A stretch of DNA of 64,000 nucleotides from Carya illinoinensis (Eukaryota; Streptophyta; Magnoliopsida; Fagales; Juglandaceae). Of this stretch, positions 24,251 through 36,765 are shown piece after piece. The DNA lies in assembly GCF_018687715.1 (NCBI RefSeq), contig NC_056752.1:41266501-41330500 (forward strand), written 5' to 3'. A program made the position numbers and the translations under genes. Each line of letters begins with the position of its first letter. Position 1 is the stretch's first letter. The notes beneath the pieces are model-generated. The model ran no database searches. It saw only the letters and a list, made by a program, of their open reading frames with translations, and was not told the DNA's origin.

Positions 24251-24894
24251 TGCCCTACTAAAATACGAAATAGTTTGGCTTATTTTCAATGAATTTTTTC
24301 ATTCGATGTATTATATTACGTAAATAAATGGATAAGATTGATTGAAATGATTAAATAAAATTGCATTCTTTTAAATTTTAAATAGGCACGTCAAATAAGA
24401 AAAATATCAAAAATATACTCAACTAATATAAAAAGATAAATTAAGTGTTACAACTATAAAAAAATAAATTTAAATATGATTTTATATAATACGTATGATT
24501 TATTTTATAATAAAAATAATTTTTAATTTAATATATTATATTAAGTTAAATATGTTTATAAAATTATTTTTCTAAAATTAATTTAAAAAAGAAAAAGCTG
24601 TTTGGCCAAATAATTCATATAATAATTTTTGTTGTTTAATTGAGTAATGCAATTAATAGTTGAATAAAGCAGTTATCAATTGGTCAATTGCACAAGACAG
24701 TTAACAGAGCAAAACCTGGTCAGAAATGAGGAATATAATAATAAAATAATAACACAAAGGAGAATATGAAATAAAGAACAAGCCAAGTACGACAGGTAGC
24801 CCGAGGTCACATCACAAGTTGGCAAAATTGACAAAGGTGACAGTATCGTTCCTCTCTCACTTGTCTAAAGTTTGTAAACTAAAATTTTGTCCGT

Positions 24895-25075
24895 GTGGTT
24901 ATTAAAAATATTTATCTTATTATTATAAATTTATATATATAATATAATAAATAATTTAATTTTTTTAAATTATAAAATAAAATTAATATTAAAAAATAAT
25001 ATTATAATAATATTTTATTTATTTTTTAAAAAAATATCGTCTCTCATTCCATCTAAATAACTAAACGAACATCTA
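24895..25075. mobile_element. AT-rich dispersed MITE-like element
   Basis: The core (long A/T stretch containing AATAAATAATTTAATTTTTTT and AATAATATTTTATTTATTT, ending near CTCATTCCATCTAAATAACT) closely parallels the block at 51850-52062 and, inverted, that at 54228-54445. Recurrence within the window supports a mobile origin. Family and target duplication were not resolved. Confidence 0.5.
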
Positions 25076-25199
25076 GAATCTTTGCACATTGGGACTTGAA
25101 CCTTGCAAGTTGGGACTTTGGTGAGGTTGTGAATCTTGTAATGACTGGTTGCTCCACTGGAGATTAATATATGTAGTTCAATACGAACATACCGCAACG

Positions 25200-25800
25200 A
25201 GTGGAAGTCCTCGTAGTCATGCCTACTGAGTAGAAGCTATACTAACCGCTTTTCCTACTCTTTCGGAAAAAAGAGTACCAGAAGTAGCCCAGAATGGAGC
25301 GGCAGCCACCGGGAACGAGGCCAAGAGACCGTAAACAGTCTCAGCCAAATGATTTGAAGGCATGCATTGAAAGAAGGAAAAAATGATTTGAGGAAAACGA
25401 GGATTTTGCATAGAAGGGACTCTGCAGATCACCAGCCTGACCATGAATATGAGAGCTTTTGCTTTATGCAGTTGAATTAACCATCTCTCATGTTTGTAGC
25501 TTTTAAGAGTTGGTTGATGTCCTTCAGAAAACTCGTCAGGTGGTAAGATTGTTCCAAGCGCCTGAATTTTTCTCGGAAGTAGGAGGGTCCGTTAGATTGT
25601 ATTTCAATTCAAAAGGCAATTTTTGGGGGAATTGAGAAAAGATTGGTTCACCTTCGACATACTTGAGTTCAGTACAGTGACATGCTCTTGGTTTCCTTTT
25701 GCATTCATGGTGTCTGTTATGTAGGCATTTATTTGTTGTGGCATTGTATTGCTTGCTTTTCCTTACAACAAGTGAGAAAAAGGTCATGCCTATTATTAGA
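25200..25800 (-). pseudogene. Unrecognised coding-like remnant
   Basis: On the minus strand a frame is open for 123 codons between the TAA at 25592-25594 and the TAG at 25223-25225, in a much less AT-rich block than its surroundings. It includes an internal Met at 25444 and phrases such as LPPDEFSEGH and LLASFPVAAAPFWATSG. Just upstream a second frame is also open (to 25916, with EPIFSQFPQKLPFELKYN), and the two overlap, which suggests a frameshifted or decayed coding sequence. I do not recognise the family. It could equally be organelle-derived DNA with chance open frames. No function is proposed. Confidence 0.3.
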
Positions 25801-25916
25801 GTATTAGTAGTGGATTCAATAAAATTAAAATTAGCCAATATTTGATTAGAAAGCATAAAAATGAGCTGTAGTGGACTTAATAAAATTCTAGTAATTTTAA
25901 CTTTTATCAATTTCAT

Positions 25917-27680
25917 TAGTCAAATTTGTTGAGCCCCAATTACTGGTCAAATATTATTTTCGCATAAAAAATTCTCTCTCCTTCTTGCTTTTCGATTCTT
26001 AACTACTGCATTTCCTAGTTTCTGTTTCTGAAACATAATTAATCATTTGCCGCTTTTTACTTTAATTTACATCTATACTATACTTGAAAAAATATGAATG
26101 TTGAAAAAATATGATCGCGGTAAAAAAAGACCATTAAAAAATTTTATCTGTTGGAATGATATGAACGTTAAAAAATTAATATATAATTTTTTAATACCGA
26201 ATAAATATTCAAATTACAATTAAAATTAAAATAAATAAAAATGACAAAGTCAATATTTTAATATAATAGTGATATATTTGTTGAATCTGTTATTTGATGT
26301 TGTTAAATTACTAGCTAAATTTATAAAAAGAAATTTCTTAATCAAATTTTGATCAAACTTTATTGAGCCCACTATTAATACTCTTAGGTCACCAATTTTT
26401 ACCTTTCATGACAATAATGACGTTGGGGTTTAATAATAGAGCTTGTCTCTTGCTGTAAATAAGGATTGGTAATCGGAAGAAATGGCTAGCAGGGATGTTG
26501 AGGCTAGGATGTCTAATTTAGATCTACTTTAGGGTGGGTGTCTACTTGAATTTGAGATTATGAAAAAGGCAATAAAGAAAGTTATAAGAGTGTTACAACT
26601 ACCAAGAAATTATATAAAAATAATCTCATGACTTAACATGAGCTCATATAATCCTCAAGTCTATATTATAATAAAAATAATCTTAAAATCTGACAAATCA
26701 CGTAAAAGCTTATCAATTTGCGAGATAACTTTTCTTTAATCTGTTTTTGGTTAAGACTATTTCTCTATAAAGAATCCTCGGGAGTGATGAGTTTTGAGCG
26801 TTATCATTAGGAGGGAGAGCGTGATACTGACAAATTCAGCTGTCACTAACCAAAATAAAATGAGAGAACTTGCCCTCGTGCTTCTTTGCCTGTGGGGTAA
26901 ATTTCAGCCTTTGGCTGTTACTACCAGCGTGCGATATGATCCAATGGATAAAAAGCTTTGCAGCTTGAACTGGATATAGCCGAATCCAATGAAGGAAGGA
27001 GCTGCTGGTCACATCTTTCAGACAAAGCAAATAATTTGCATCAACTTATTTTCTTCGACTAAGATTCTTGTGAGGACTGGAGAGGTGAGAAGGCAAAGAT
27101 ATGGTCGGATCAGATGGTAGAATATCCGATTAATGGGCCACTCAAAGCCCCGGCCTCTTTGAGTGAGAGAGAGAACTCCACTGGTCTACTCACCAATAGT
27201 CTTCTTGGGTTCAGGTTCCGGATGTTTTTGTTCCACGAAGGCTTATGGGCTGATCCTTTCTATCTCTTAATACCTACCTAGTGAACAATTTGATATCGCA
27301 AATACTAGAAATGCTAGTCTCCTCATATACCCCATGTGAAGTTTCAAGTAGGTAAATGACCCACTCAGGAAAGTAGCCTTCTACTTCAAGTTCTCAATGT
27401 TTCTTCCTACTGAAAAGAAAGAAAGAGATTGGACATGGATACAAGTATATATGCAATTCCACAAAGAAATTGGGAAGAGTTTCACATGGCCATTTCTTAA
27501 ACTTACTAACAAAGCCATGTGATAACACAAACCAAAGGTTTTATTAGCACAGACGTCACAGGGTCATTCCATATATCTTAGTCCACCATATTGGCCTTTC
27601 TAGGAGGCATAAACCACACTAACCACAAGTTTGTACACTGGAGGATGCACGCTCCTGGAAAATGACAACTTGGGAAGACT
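25917..27680. other. Intergenic, with a second organelle-like tract
   Basis: AT-rich DNA runs to about 26780. Then about 26790-27540 rises in GC and resembles the 22.4-24.2 kb tract in style. No gene was recognised. The last part up to 27680 should be the 3'UTR of the MSRB-type gene. Confidence 0.35.
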
Positions 27681-29175
27681 TCATACTGAAGGAGCAGCGT
27701 TTGCAGGAGCAAACTTGATGGAAACACTATTGACACAGTGGCGTTCATCTGTGGGAGTTTTGAATCCCTCCCCTTTGAAAACATGCCCCAAGTGCCCTCC
27801 ACAAGCTGTGCAAGTGATCTCAGTTCTCCTTCCATCTGGGTCCGGCTGCAAAGTTGTTCTACGAATCATTAACTTCAATAACAATTGATTTGCAGTAACA
27901 AACACAACAACAATGTGTAATAGACTCACAGTGCGAGTTATGGCTCCAGGGAATCCCTCATAGAAAGCAGGCCAACCACAGCCAGAATTAAATTTGGTTG
28001 TGGATTTATAGAGTGGTGTTCCACAACCAGCACAGCTGTAAATCCCTTCCTCAAAGAACTTATCATATTCCCCAGTTCCTTTCAGCCTGTTAATTATCAA
28101 ATGTCAATAGAACTTCAGCCGAAACTTGTCTGAAACTATTTCGATCTAGGTATATTAGTATGGCAAGAGACAACTCATCTGAAACTAAATGCCTCAATGA
28201 AATGTGAGCATGTTTGCAGGCAAACATTTTGCAGGAATCACAAGTCACACACATATATATGTCTCATCAGCAGCCAAAAATTACTTTTGGATGCTATGAA
28301 CTTAATTATAGAACACAACAAATTGAAGAAGCTTTAAATCTACTACAGCTTTAAAATAAAAAAAAATAAAAAAAAAATAAAAAGCAAGAGAAACACTCAG
28401 AAAATGGTATTGATTTGATTTCCTAGAAAACATTACAGTAACTACATACCCAAGATCGTACTTGCTATGTAAATAAACAGAATCAAATAGTAATTCCTTA
28501 AATCACTCCCCTAATATAATTCCAAAAAAAAAAAAACCTAGAGAATTTCATAAAAAATCGAGTTTCTTTGAATTTAAAAAATTCCAGCTTCGTCGGGAGG
28601 CAAGACATTACTTGTTTAGAAAATGTAACAAAAAAGACCATTACAGTCCCAAACCCTGAAACAGGAAAAAGTGAAGTCAAATCGCCCTAAAGTGAAAAAA
28701 AAATTAAAATAAGTGTGGAGTGTGAAGTGTGAGGATGACAGAAAGAATTTTCCTTAAAAATATGATGTCGTTGAGTTCAAAGTAATCCCATAAGTATGAT
28801 TTTTCTGTGCCACGATGGCTAACTGTAGCACCGCAGGGTTTAGAGTTCTTCTACTTGGAAGCTGGTGTGGAAAGACACCCTCCAACAGCCCACAATCAAA
28901 AGACACAAACGAAAGCCTAAATTGAAATCGAAGAGAAAAAGCAAAATCAGCCACTTCAGCAGAAAGAGAAATCGATCATACATCCAAAAATGCCAAGTAC
29001 ACATTAAAGCAAGGCCTATATTACTCAATAAAACGAAACAGGAATCTATCAAAACTTGCAAAAAAGGCGCAGGGACTTACTCTGTCCCTTTCTCTCGAAG
29101 AATCCGAAATTGCTCGGGAGAGAGAACAGCCCTCCACTCCTCCTCTGTTTTCTGAACCGAACCCGGTGCAGCCAT
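27681..29175 (-). CDS. MSRB5: Peptide methionine-R-sulfoxide reductase B5-like (EC 1.8.4.12)
   Basis: Three exons, 29081-29175, 27930-28086 and 27681-27845, join to 417 nt (138 aa) with GT-AG introns. MsrB reduces methionine-R-sulfoxide in proteins, normally with thioredoxin as electron donor, and so repairs oxidative damage. The SelR domain fills most of the protein: zinc ligands CxxC at Cys50/Cys53 (SCAGC) and Cys96/Cys99 (TCTAC), the FNSGCGWPAF motif, GHLGHVF, and catalytic Cys121 in DERHCVNS. The start MAAPGSVQKTEEEW matches short cytosolic plant MSRBs, so no plastid peptide is expected. An in-frame ATG 28 codons upstream (29259) would add an unusual leader and I reject it. The copy looks intact. 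B5 versus a sibling cytosolic copy cannot be settled here. Confidence 0.93.
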
Positions 29176-29799
29176 ACCAACCAACTCTGCCACTATCACA
29201 GTCAGACAAATGAGCCACTCTTTGACCCTTCGATTCGAACCAGCCGATTTGTAAATCATTTTTTCCCAGGAAAATGAACATGGACGGGAAAGCGCGATGG
29301 GGGGTGTTTAGAACTTGGAGTAACTCCGTGGAAGAGCGTGGCGAATAGGGACTCTGTCCGATGCGTGGAGAGATATTTTGCAAGAGTAAAGCCGGGCGGT
29401 ACCGCCAAGTGCACCGATAAGGAATTTTTTTTTTTTTTCTTTCAGTGATTAAGAAAATAATTTTAAGTATATTAATATTTTTTATATTTTAAAAATATTT
29501 AAATTTATTAAAAAATTTAAAAAGGCAAAAGAATAAAAAAAGAAATTTTTCCTGAATGGCACGACCAGATAAATTCTGGATAGTACAGTAACCCAACTCA
29601 TCTTGAATGCGGATCCTATTGGAAAAACCTAGAGCTACCGAGGGCAGATCCCGACTGACATGGCTCTAGCCACGTGGCTGTCTTTAAATTAAAAAAAAAC
29701 AATTGAGATCAGCCAAATCCCTCCCGTCGGCCGTCCCTCCCCCGTCCTTTTTCTCTCCAAATTTCAGATCCGTGGAACAGCTTGCCTCCATTCCTTTCG
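29176..29799. other. Promoter side of the MSRB5-like gene and flank of the transposon complex
   Basis: The left part should hold the 5'UTR and promoter of the MSRB5-like gene. From about 29420 to 29545 lies an AT-rich block like others in the window. From 29700 to 29799 the DNA is C/T-rich and could be the leader of the gene into which the hAT-like element inserted, but no protein similarity was seen. Confidence 0.4.
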
Positions 29800-30074
29800 T
29801 TCTATATAGGACAGTTCATACAGGTCGGATTTTATCTGGCCTGGACCGGAACACAGATAACCGGATTTCCGATTCCTGTTTTCGGCCCAGATTAAAATTG
29901 GGCCAAAATCCAAATTTAAAAAACTAGATGAATCCAGACGGGGTACCGGTTTTAAAGCTAAAACTCGGATTTATTATTAAACAAAAATTTCTCAGCACTA
30001 GGGTTTGTAACTTGTAAATCAGATCTCGCATGGCCGCTCCCCCCCTCTCCTGAGATTTCTCCCATAGAGTTCCT

Positions 30075-30213
<139 letters not shown>

Positions 30214-30719
30214 GCTTTGCTCTGGGAAGTTTTATTTTATAGATGACGGAAGACTGTCACTCATCCTCTGCCGATCAAAGAGCTGTTACTCGCGGCCATC
30301 GTCTTTTACTTTTTAGCTCCGTCGTCGACTTCTACAACCTAAGGTTAGATTTTTGCTTCGTCGTCTTCTACTTTTTTGCTCCGTCGTTGAAGATCTGGAG
30401 TGTGCTATGTCTATAACTGCATGTTTTTTAGAATTTGAGTTTGTTGTAGTGATGTTTGTATGCAGAAGAGAAATAAAAAATAAAACTTTTGAAAATTATG
30501 AAACAAATAAAAAAAATTGCTCGATCTGCTCTTTTTTTAAGTATGGGTTGTTTTTCTTTCTACGTTCTGTAGCATTTGTACTGTTTGTGAAGGAGAGAAA
30601 TGTAGAAATCAATCGTGGATCATGCTGAAGCGTGCTTTCATTTCTTTGTGTTTTATACCCAAATCTAGGGTTTCCTCATTACTATCAAGATGGAAGAAAG
30701 TATGATGAAATATTATTTG

Positions 30720-30862
30720 AATGCTGCCATGTTCTATAATTTTTTTTTTTTAAATAATGCTGCCATGTTCTATAATTTTTTTTTTTTTTTTTATAGGTAA
30801 GCAGGAACTTTCATTGATAGCAATAGGCATAGCCCATGTACAAGAGTGCCCTGTTCTATTTA
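30720..30862 (-). mobile_element. Two successive truncated LINE insertions at one target site
   Basis: The same 21-bp target (AATGCTGCCATG...TAAT) lies at 30720-30740 and 30756-30776, separated by a T run plus AAAT. The second copy is followed by poly(T), then about 65 bases of a LINE 3' end on the minus strand (with GGCATAGCCCATGTAC on plus), then a diverged third target copy, TGCCCTGTTCTATTTA, at 30847-30862. This indicates two poly(A)-primed insertions into one site. Confidence 0.6.
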
Positions 30863-32582
30863 GAAGTTCTTTATTCATCTGATTTCTGTTTAAAAGTTTG
30901 TTCTATTGGTTAGGGCATGGGAAGGGCATGTGTGTATGTGTGAGGAAACACCACTTGAGTCCTGTGATCACAGCCCATACCATTTTTAGTTCGTTATATA
31001 TTTATGGTTCGATCTGTTATTGTGTTGTCAAAAGAGTACAAAGTTTAATATTCATAATTTATTTGTTCATTGCAGCCACCATCATGCGATGAAGCTAAAG
31101 AGACTAATGAGGACTGTGCCATAGTTCTTGAGCTATCTGAAAGTGACCCTTATTTTGATAAATAGAAGGTGATAAATGAAATTAAAATTAAAAATATCTT
31201 TTACTTTTGTTCTTGGTCAAATTTTCGTGGGTTTACTTCTTTGAACATTAATAGTGTTCAGTTCTCGATGAAGAAATCTAATGCTCCTAATTTAATCTTG
31301 AGTTGTTAAGTTTCTATTGTTTTTCTCATTTCTTTTAATACCTCTTTTGGTAGAAGTTATTTCAAAATAAGGGTTTCAATCCCAAGGAGTGGGTTTCTCT
31401 CAAGAGCTTTTCATGTCCTAGTTGGATAAGTGTTACATTGAAAATGATGCTTCAGATAGCAAAAATCATATATTTGATGAGGTAGATTCTAATTATGCTC
31501 TTTAAACTACTTGGTTTTTCACCCTAAGGACCTGTTTGAAAGAAAGTCAGAACAATTGGCTTATTCTCTATTTGACCTATAGGAAAGTAAAACATTCTAT
31601 CACATGGGTTTTCTTCCCTTGTTAACTTCCCAAAACTTGTAATTTCAGTGTCTTTCTTGTTTGTTTTTGGCACAAAACTGGGGCATGAATAGCAGTAAAG
31701 CCTAGTTGTTCCTTCAATTTTATGGATGAGTAACTCATGGAATTGGATTCCAAAAGGACAATATTTCAATTGATATTCTTTTTTTTTTTCTAGTTTTTGA
31801 ATTAGTAATTGTTTTGGATTTATCTACATTAATACGGCTTCCATGCCTTGTTACTAGTTTATTATGATCTGGACATATATATATTGTGACGCCCCCAAAT
31901 TTCGTTTGGGATCGGACGGACATTTGAAGCGTCGAGACATGCAACACAAGGTTACCTGCCCCCGTTCATGACATATAAGATGCAATAATCCTAACATGCA
32001 TCTAACATTATGCAATATTCGCAGCGGATAATTTTTTTTTTCTTTAGCAATACTATGCACCAAACTGAAAATATCCCAATACTGAAAACATACTTCATAC
32101 ATAAAGATCCATTGAATAACTAAGATCACAGCACTATTCTAAAATAGTTATGATCCAATAGTACTGGAGATGCAACTCCATCGTACAAGTAGTAATTTAA
32201 CTACTATATTAACATTATCGACGCACCGTCGTTCAGTCGACTGTGTCTAGTTGGTCAGCTCCTGATCCTCCTTCAGGTCCTGTAACAAGATCTACCATTC
32301 GGGGGGAATGGTAGTTGGGACTACCACAGTGAGATTTGATTACAAATCTCAGCAAGTTAACAAAAAAACTTCCATACAGACTAATGATGCATGTATGACA
32401 GTAAAAGCATAAATGCATAATCAAATTCATAAGTAATTAAAGCATAACTTAGCGTACAACATAGCATAATTGACATAGCTTAAATTGAATCATGAACTGA
32501 ACTTGACTTGACATGAACTTGATCTGAAACTTGACTTAGCATGAACTTGCTCTGAAACTTGAATTAACATGAAAAATACATG

Positions 32583-32957
32583 CTCCACAGTTGTTGTGGC
32601 CCCATGTATTCTACGTGTAAATACATACTCCACAGTTGTTGTGGCCCCATGTATTCTACACAAACTTGACTTAACATTAAAAATACATACTCCACAGTTG
32701 TTGTGGCCCCATATATTCTACACAAACTTGACTTAACATGAAAAATACATATTCCACAGTTGTTGTGGCCCCATGTATTTTACGCATCACAATTGTAGTT
32801 AAATACATACTCCACAGTTGTTGTGACCCCATGTATTCTACACAAACTTGACTTAACATGAAAAATACATACTCCACAGTTGTTGTGGCCCCATGTATTT
32901 TACGCATCACAATTGTAGTTAAATACATACTCCACAGTTGTTGTGGCCCCATGTATT
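32583..32957. repeat. Tandem array, seven copies of a hairpin motif, about 60-bp period
   Basis: CCACAGTTGTTGTGGCCCC recurs seven times, starting near 32584, 32629, 32692, 32754, 32812, 32874 and 32932, with spacing of about 45-63 bases. Two spacer variants alternate, giving a roughly 120-bp higher-order unit. The motif contains the inverted repeat CCACA/TGTGG. It lies inside the LTR-like element. Confidence 0.85.
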
Positions 32958-33583
32958 CTACACATCATAATGTACTCAAGATGAAATGTGACTGGAATAC
33001 GAAAGGACTGAAGTCCTGACATAACATAACGTGACTTGAACATAACTTAGAATACATGACCAACTTGAGATAGAAACATTTCGTAACATGGCATAACATA
33101 TAATAGACAACATATTTAACATGACATACTTGCAACAGTGAATATTACATGACTTGACTTACATGTAATAGATGACATACTTAGCATGACGTACTTGTAA
33201 TGTACAGTAATACATAACAGAATATATTATGTAACAGATAAAAATTGATGACAAAATAAATTCTGTATAATAGACAATTACATGATAACTTGACATGGCA
33301 TAACACATATGATAACATACATACATACACTGTAGTTCTTTTACTTAGCACACATACACAGTAGACTGCTAGTAAGTTAAAAGCTAACTTACCTTGATCT
33401 CCGCGTTTCTTATAAAACTTCAAGTGCGATCACGAGGAACTGTAATTAGTGATTCTAAAAGTTAGAACTAAATCACTAATAATTTGAAATATGGAAAATA
33501 CTAACTTAAAATAAATTTTATTTTACTCTCTACATGTGGGAAAATGACCGTTTTACCCATAACTTAAGGATTTCCAAAAGTTT

Positions 33584-33993
33584 CCAACCAATCAACTACT
33601 TTAAACGTTAATAACTATAGATAGAAGGTTATACCATCACGATGCACATCACACGGTGCATCGCCATACAACAAGGAGTACACTCCACGTGTACTCCCTT
33701 CCTTCTACGCCACACATCACTACAGCACACGTCATACGACGCGTCGCTGCACTACACAGAATACGCTCCACGCGTACTCTCTTCACACATCATGCCATAT
33801 CACAACTACGGCATCCATCTCATATCCACACTTCATGGTACAATCCACAATACTACAATTCAAGCCCAACACTTCACAACTACATTTCGCTTCACAACTA
33901 CGCAGCGAACTCTACAATTATTAATTACGCAGTCTACTATCCAACCAATCAACTACTTTAAACATAAATAACTAAAGATAGAGGGTTATACCA
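33584..33993. repeat. Direct repeat pair of about 55 bp
   Basis: Two nearly identical segments, about 33584-33636 and 33940-33993, share CCAACCAATCAACTACTTTA followed by a near-identical ATAACTA...GGTTATACCAT stretch. They bracket about 300 bases of the LTR-like element. Confidence 0.75.
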
Positions 33994-35040
33994 TTGACGG
34001 GCTAACCCGTGCGTCGCTCGCTGCTCGTCACGGTTATGCGTCGGAGGAGCGTACGTGGCGGTAACACCGCGTACGGTGGCTGTCCACCACGTAAAGTGGT
34101 AGTTTGAGCTTGAGAAAAGCTAGGCGTGGCCTTGGAAGGCTCATGGTGGCCTCGTGGTGGTCAAAGGTGGCGGAGCACGGCGGCATCATGCTGTGAACAG
34201 TAAATCCGAAATGCTAGGTGTTCGCTTGAGGTGGATGAAAGCCATAGAACTTCATGGGAAGCTAGGGAAATGTAGAGGAACATGTGGTGAAGCTGTGGTG
34301 GCGAGGTGGTGGCCATATGGTGGCTGATGGCGGCGGATAGGCCGTTTGAAGCCATTTTCGGCCTTGGAGAGTGAGGGAGAGTGAGAGCTCCACATAGCTC
34401 CGTTGCCCATGGAATTTCTTGGGGAAGTTCTTGGTGATGAGAGGAACAAGGTGGTGGTGGTGAAACACCATGGGTGGCCGTGTACGGTGGTGCACGGCGG
34501 TGCAACCGAACGTGTGTGTGTGAAGACCCATCGGAGAAAGAGTGAGAGTTAGGGGAAAAGAAAGACATGGGGAGGAAGCTCTTGACATGATGGTTCCGTT
34601 GGTGGTGCTTGGTGGCCATTTCGGCCGTGTATGGTGGTCCAAAGAGGTGAAAAAAGGTTGAAGACCCATTTCTTTGAAGGGAGATAGAGAGAGACTCTGT
34701 GGCCGGTAAAGCACACCACCGGTGCAGTGGAGGTCGCCGGTGAGGGAGGATCACGCCGGTGTGGGAGGTGAGGCACGGCGGCCGGAGGTTGCGCCGGCTG
34801 GAAGCTTGGACCGAACGGCTATGGTGGAGGAAGTTCACGTCGGGCACGAAGAGAAGGAGAGGAAAGAGAAAGAAGAAAAAAAAAAGAAAAAGGAAAAAGA
34901 AAAAAGTGAAGGAAAAAGGGTAGGGGTCTGGGTATCTATCTTCAATCCTATGCTTCGGGATCCTCAAAAGGATCTAACGATGAGTTTAAACACTGATTTG
35001 AAAACGCGTAAATATTTTATTTAAAATAAACACTTTAATA

Positions 35041-35275
35041 AAACACTAAGAAAAATTAAGATAGAATATTATTTTATAAACTAAGGTTTATAAAATAATA
35101 TTTTCTTCATCATTATATAAAATGATAAAGTATCATTAATTAATCAAAGTGCATAAAACACTTAAACAAAACACTGAGAGGAATTAAGATAGAATATTAT
35201 TTTATAAACTAAAGTTTATAAAATAATATTTCTTCATCATTATCTAAATTGATAATATATCATTAATCACTCAAA
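35041..35275. repeat. Tandem duplication, 128-bp period, each unit with an AT hairpin
   Basis: Two units begin AAACACTAAG (35041) and AAACACTGAG (35169). Each holds a perfect inverted repeat (stem AATATTATTTTATAAAC, loop TAAG or TAAA). It lies near the right end of the LTR-like element. Confidence 0.8.
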
Positions 35276-36765
35276 GAGGATAAAACCATTTAATTTAAAT
35301 AAGAGTTTTCAACGTAAAGTTAAACCTCTTAATATTTTAAAATAACTAAAATATTTAATATAAGATATTATCCACAATTATAATATTTTCAGAGCTCATT
35401 AAAATATTATAATTGTGCTACATTAAAACATACTTATCTAATAATACTGAAAATATATTCTATAGATATTTTCAAAATATTTAAAATATTCGTAAGCATT
35501 AAAATATCTATCTTACTTTGAAATCCACAAGATAGCTTTCAGAACACGCCATCGAGATACAGTACGTAGAATAAGTTTCAATACGTAGATCGAGGCTTGT
35601 CAGATAGACTGACTCTCGACACGTAGAACGAGGCTCAACACCTACACCGAACCCTGACACATGGATCGAGGCTCATAAAGAAGAAGAAGAAATGAGCGGA
35701 TATTACAATAAGCTAACTTATAGAGTTTTCACAGGGTTTCCAATAGAAATTCCTTAAATTAAATTTCTAGCGGGTTGTTACATATATGCATCTTCTATAG
35801 ATTCCAATGGGTTTCTTTGCTCTGTAATGAGTTCTCTCTCTTTGTTGCCATTGCCACTTTTTGATCTACTGTTGCTCAAGAGAGAGTGTTTGTAGATATT
35901 ACATCATTGTTATGCTATTTTGTGTTGGAAATGAAATTCTTATCAAAAATTTATGTTCTAGTGGTTTTGAGAAGGGTTTTTCTTGCATCAAGTTCATCCC
36001 ATTATTGAATGGGATCAAGGTTTCTTATTATGCTGGGTTTGTTCTTTATGTTCAAGAGTAAGTTTGTCATTTCCTTTCCTTTTTCTCTAGAGAAACTAAT
36101 AGTTTTGAGCTTTCTAATTATTCAAAACTTTTGTTTTTTGGCAGGCTCTCTTTTAATCAGATCACTTGAAATTACTACTTGGTGTTGAGATTAAATCATT
36201 AATAGAAGACCATGCTAATGATTTTATAATTCATATATTGTAATTTTGTATTATGTAATGTAATGTGTAAATAACAAAATAATGTAATATGTAGTTGGCT
36301 TGCATTTTATTTTTTCATTTTGATTATTCTGGAAAATGTTAGTGCTTTTTAATGATTTAGAAAAACTTTTCATATAATATAGGCATTTATTTAAAAAAAA
36401 TTATTTTCAATACATTTTTTTAATTTTAAAAATAAATATAAGAGAATTATGATTTGCAACATTTTTGTATAAATATGAGTTTTTATTAATAGTAGACGAG
36501 ATGTTTGGAGAAAAAATAATTGGATTTTATTTTATTTTTAAAATATGATTCAAAAACTGATTTTTTTCTTAATTTAAAAAAATCTGGATACAACACGGTA
36601 TCCGAATTTCCGGGTTTTTGAAACCCGGATTCCAGGTTTCGGCCTGTGGTTGAAACTAGGTATAAATAGACCGAAATCCAGCCCGGATTTAAAATCCGAA
36701 TTTCGGGCCGGACATATCCAAATTTTCGGTCCAAAACCCTGATTAACAGTCCTAAATTTCTATAT

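Larger units (their letters stand above)
31880..35787. mobile_element. Probable solo LTR (long-LTR retrotransposon) with TATAT target duplication
   Basis: The element starts TGTGACGCCCCC at 31885 and ends GGGTTGTTACA at 35782 (3898 bp). It is flanked directly by TATAT at 31880-31884 and 35783-35787. TG...CA ends and a 5-bp duplication are the hallmark of LTR retrotransposon insertion. No gag-pol reading frame was found inside, and no second copy of the terminus, so a solo LTR of a long-LTR (Ogre/Tat-like) family is the best fit. Tandem repeats and a GC-rich G/A block (34000-34970) inside agree with a long LTR. The long minus frame at 34161-34967 is low-complexity. Confidence 0.6.

Noticed and set aside
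32583..32957. Regular repeats resembling a CRISPR array
   Set aside because: The DNA is plant nuclear, spacers are themselves repeated in two variants, and the array lies in a retroelement; it is a tandem repeat.
33642..33971. Two overlapping His/Thr-rich plus frames
   Set aside because: Repetitive composition (CACAT/TACA words) within the LTR-like element; no start context or similarity.
34161..34967. 268-codon minus-strand frame and overlapping frames
   Set aside because: Low-complexity His/Pro/Ser/Phe-rich translation inside the LTR-like element, produced by biased G/A-rich sequence; no domain recognised.
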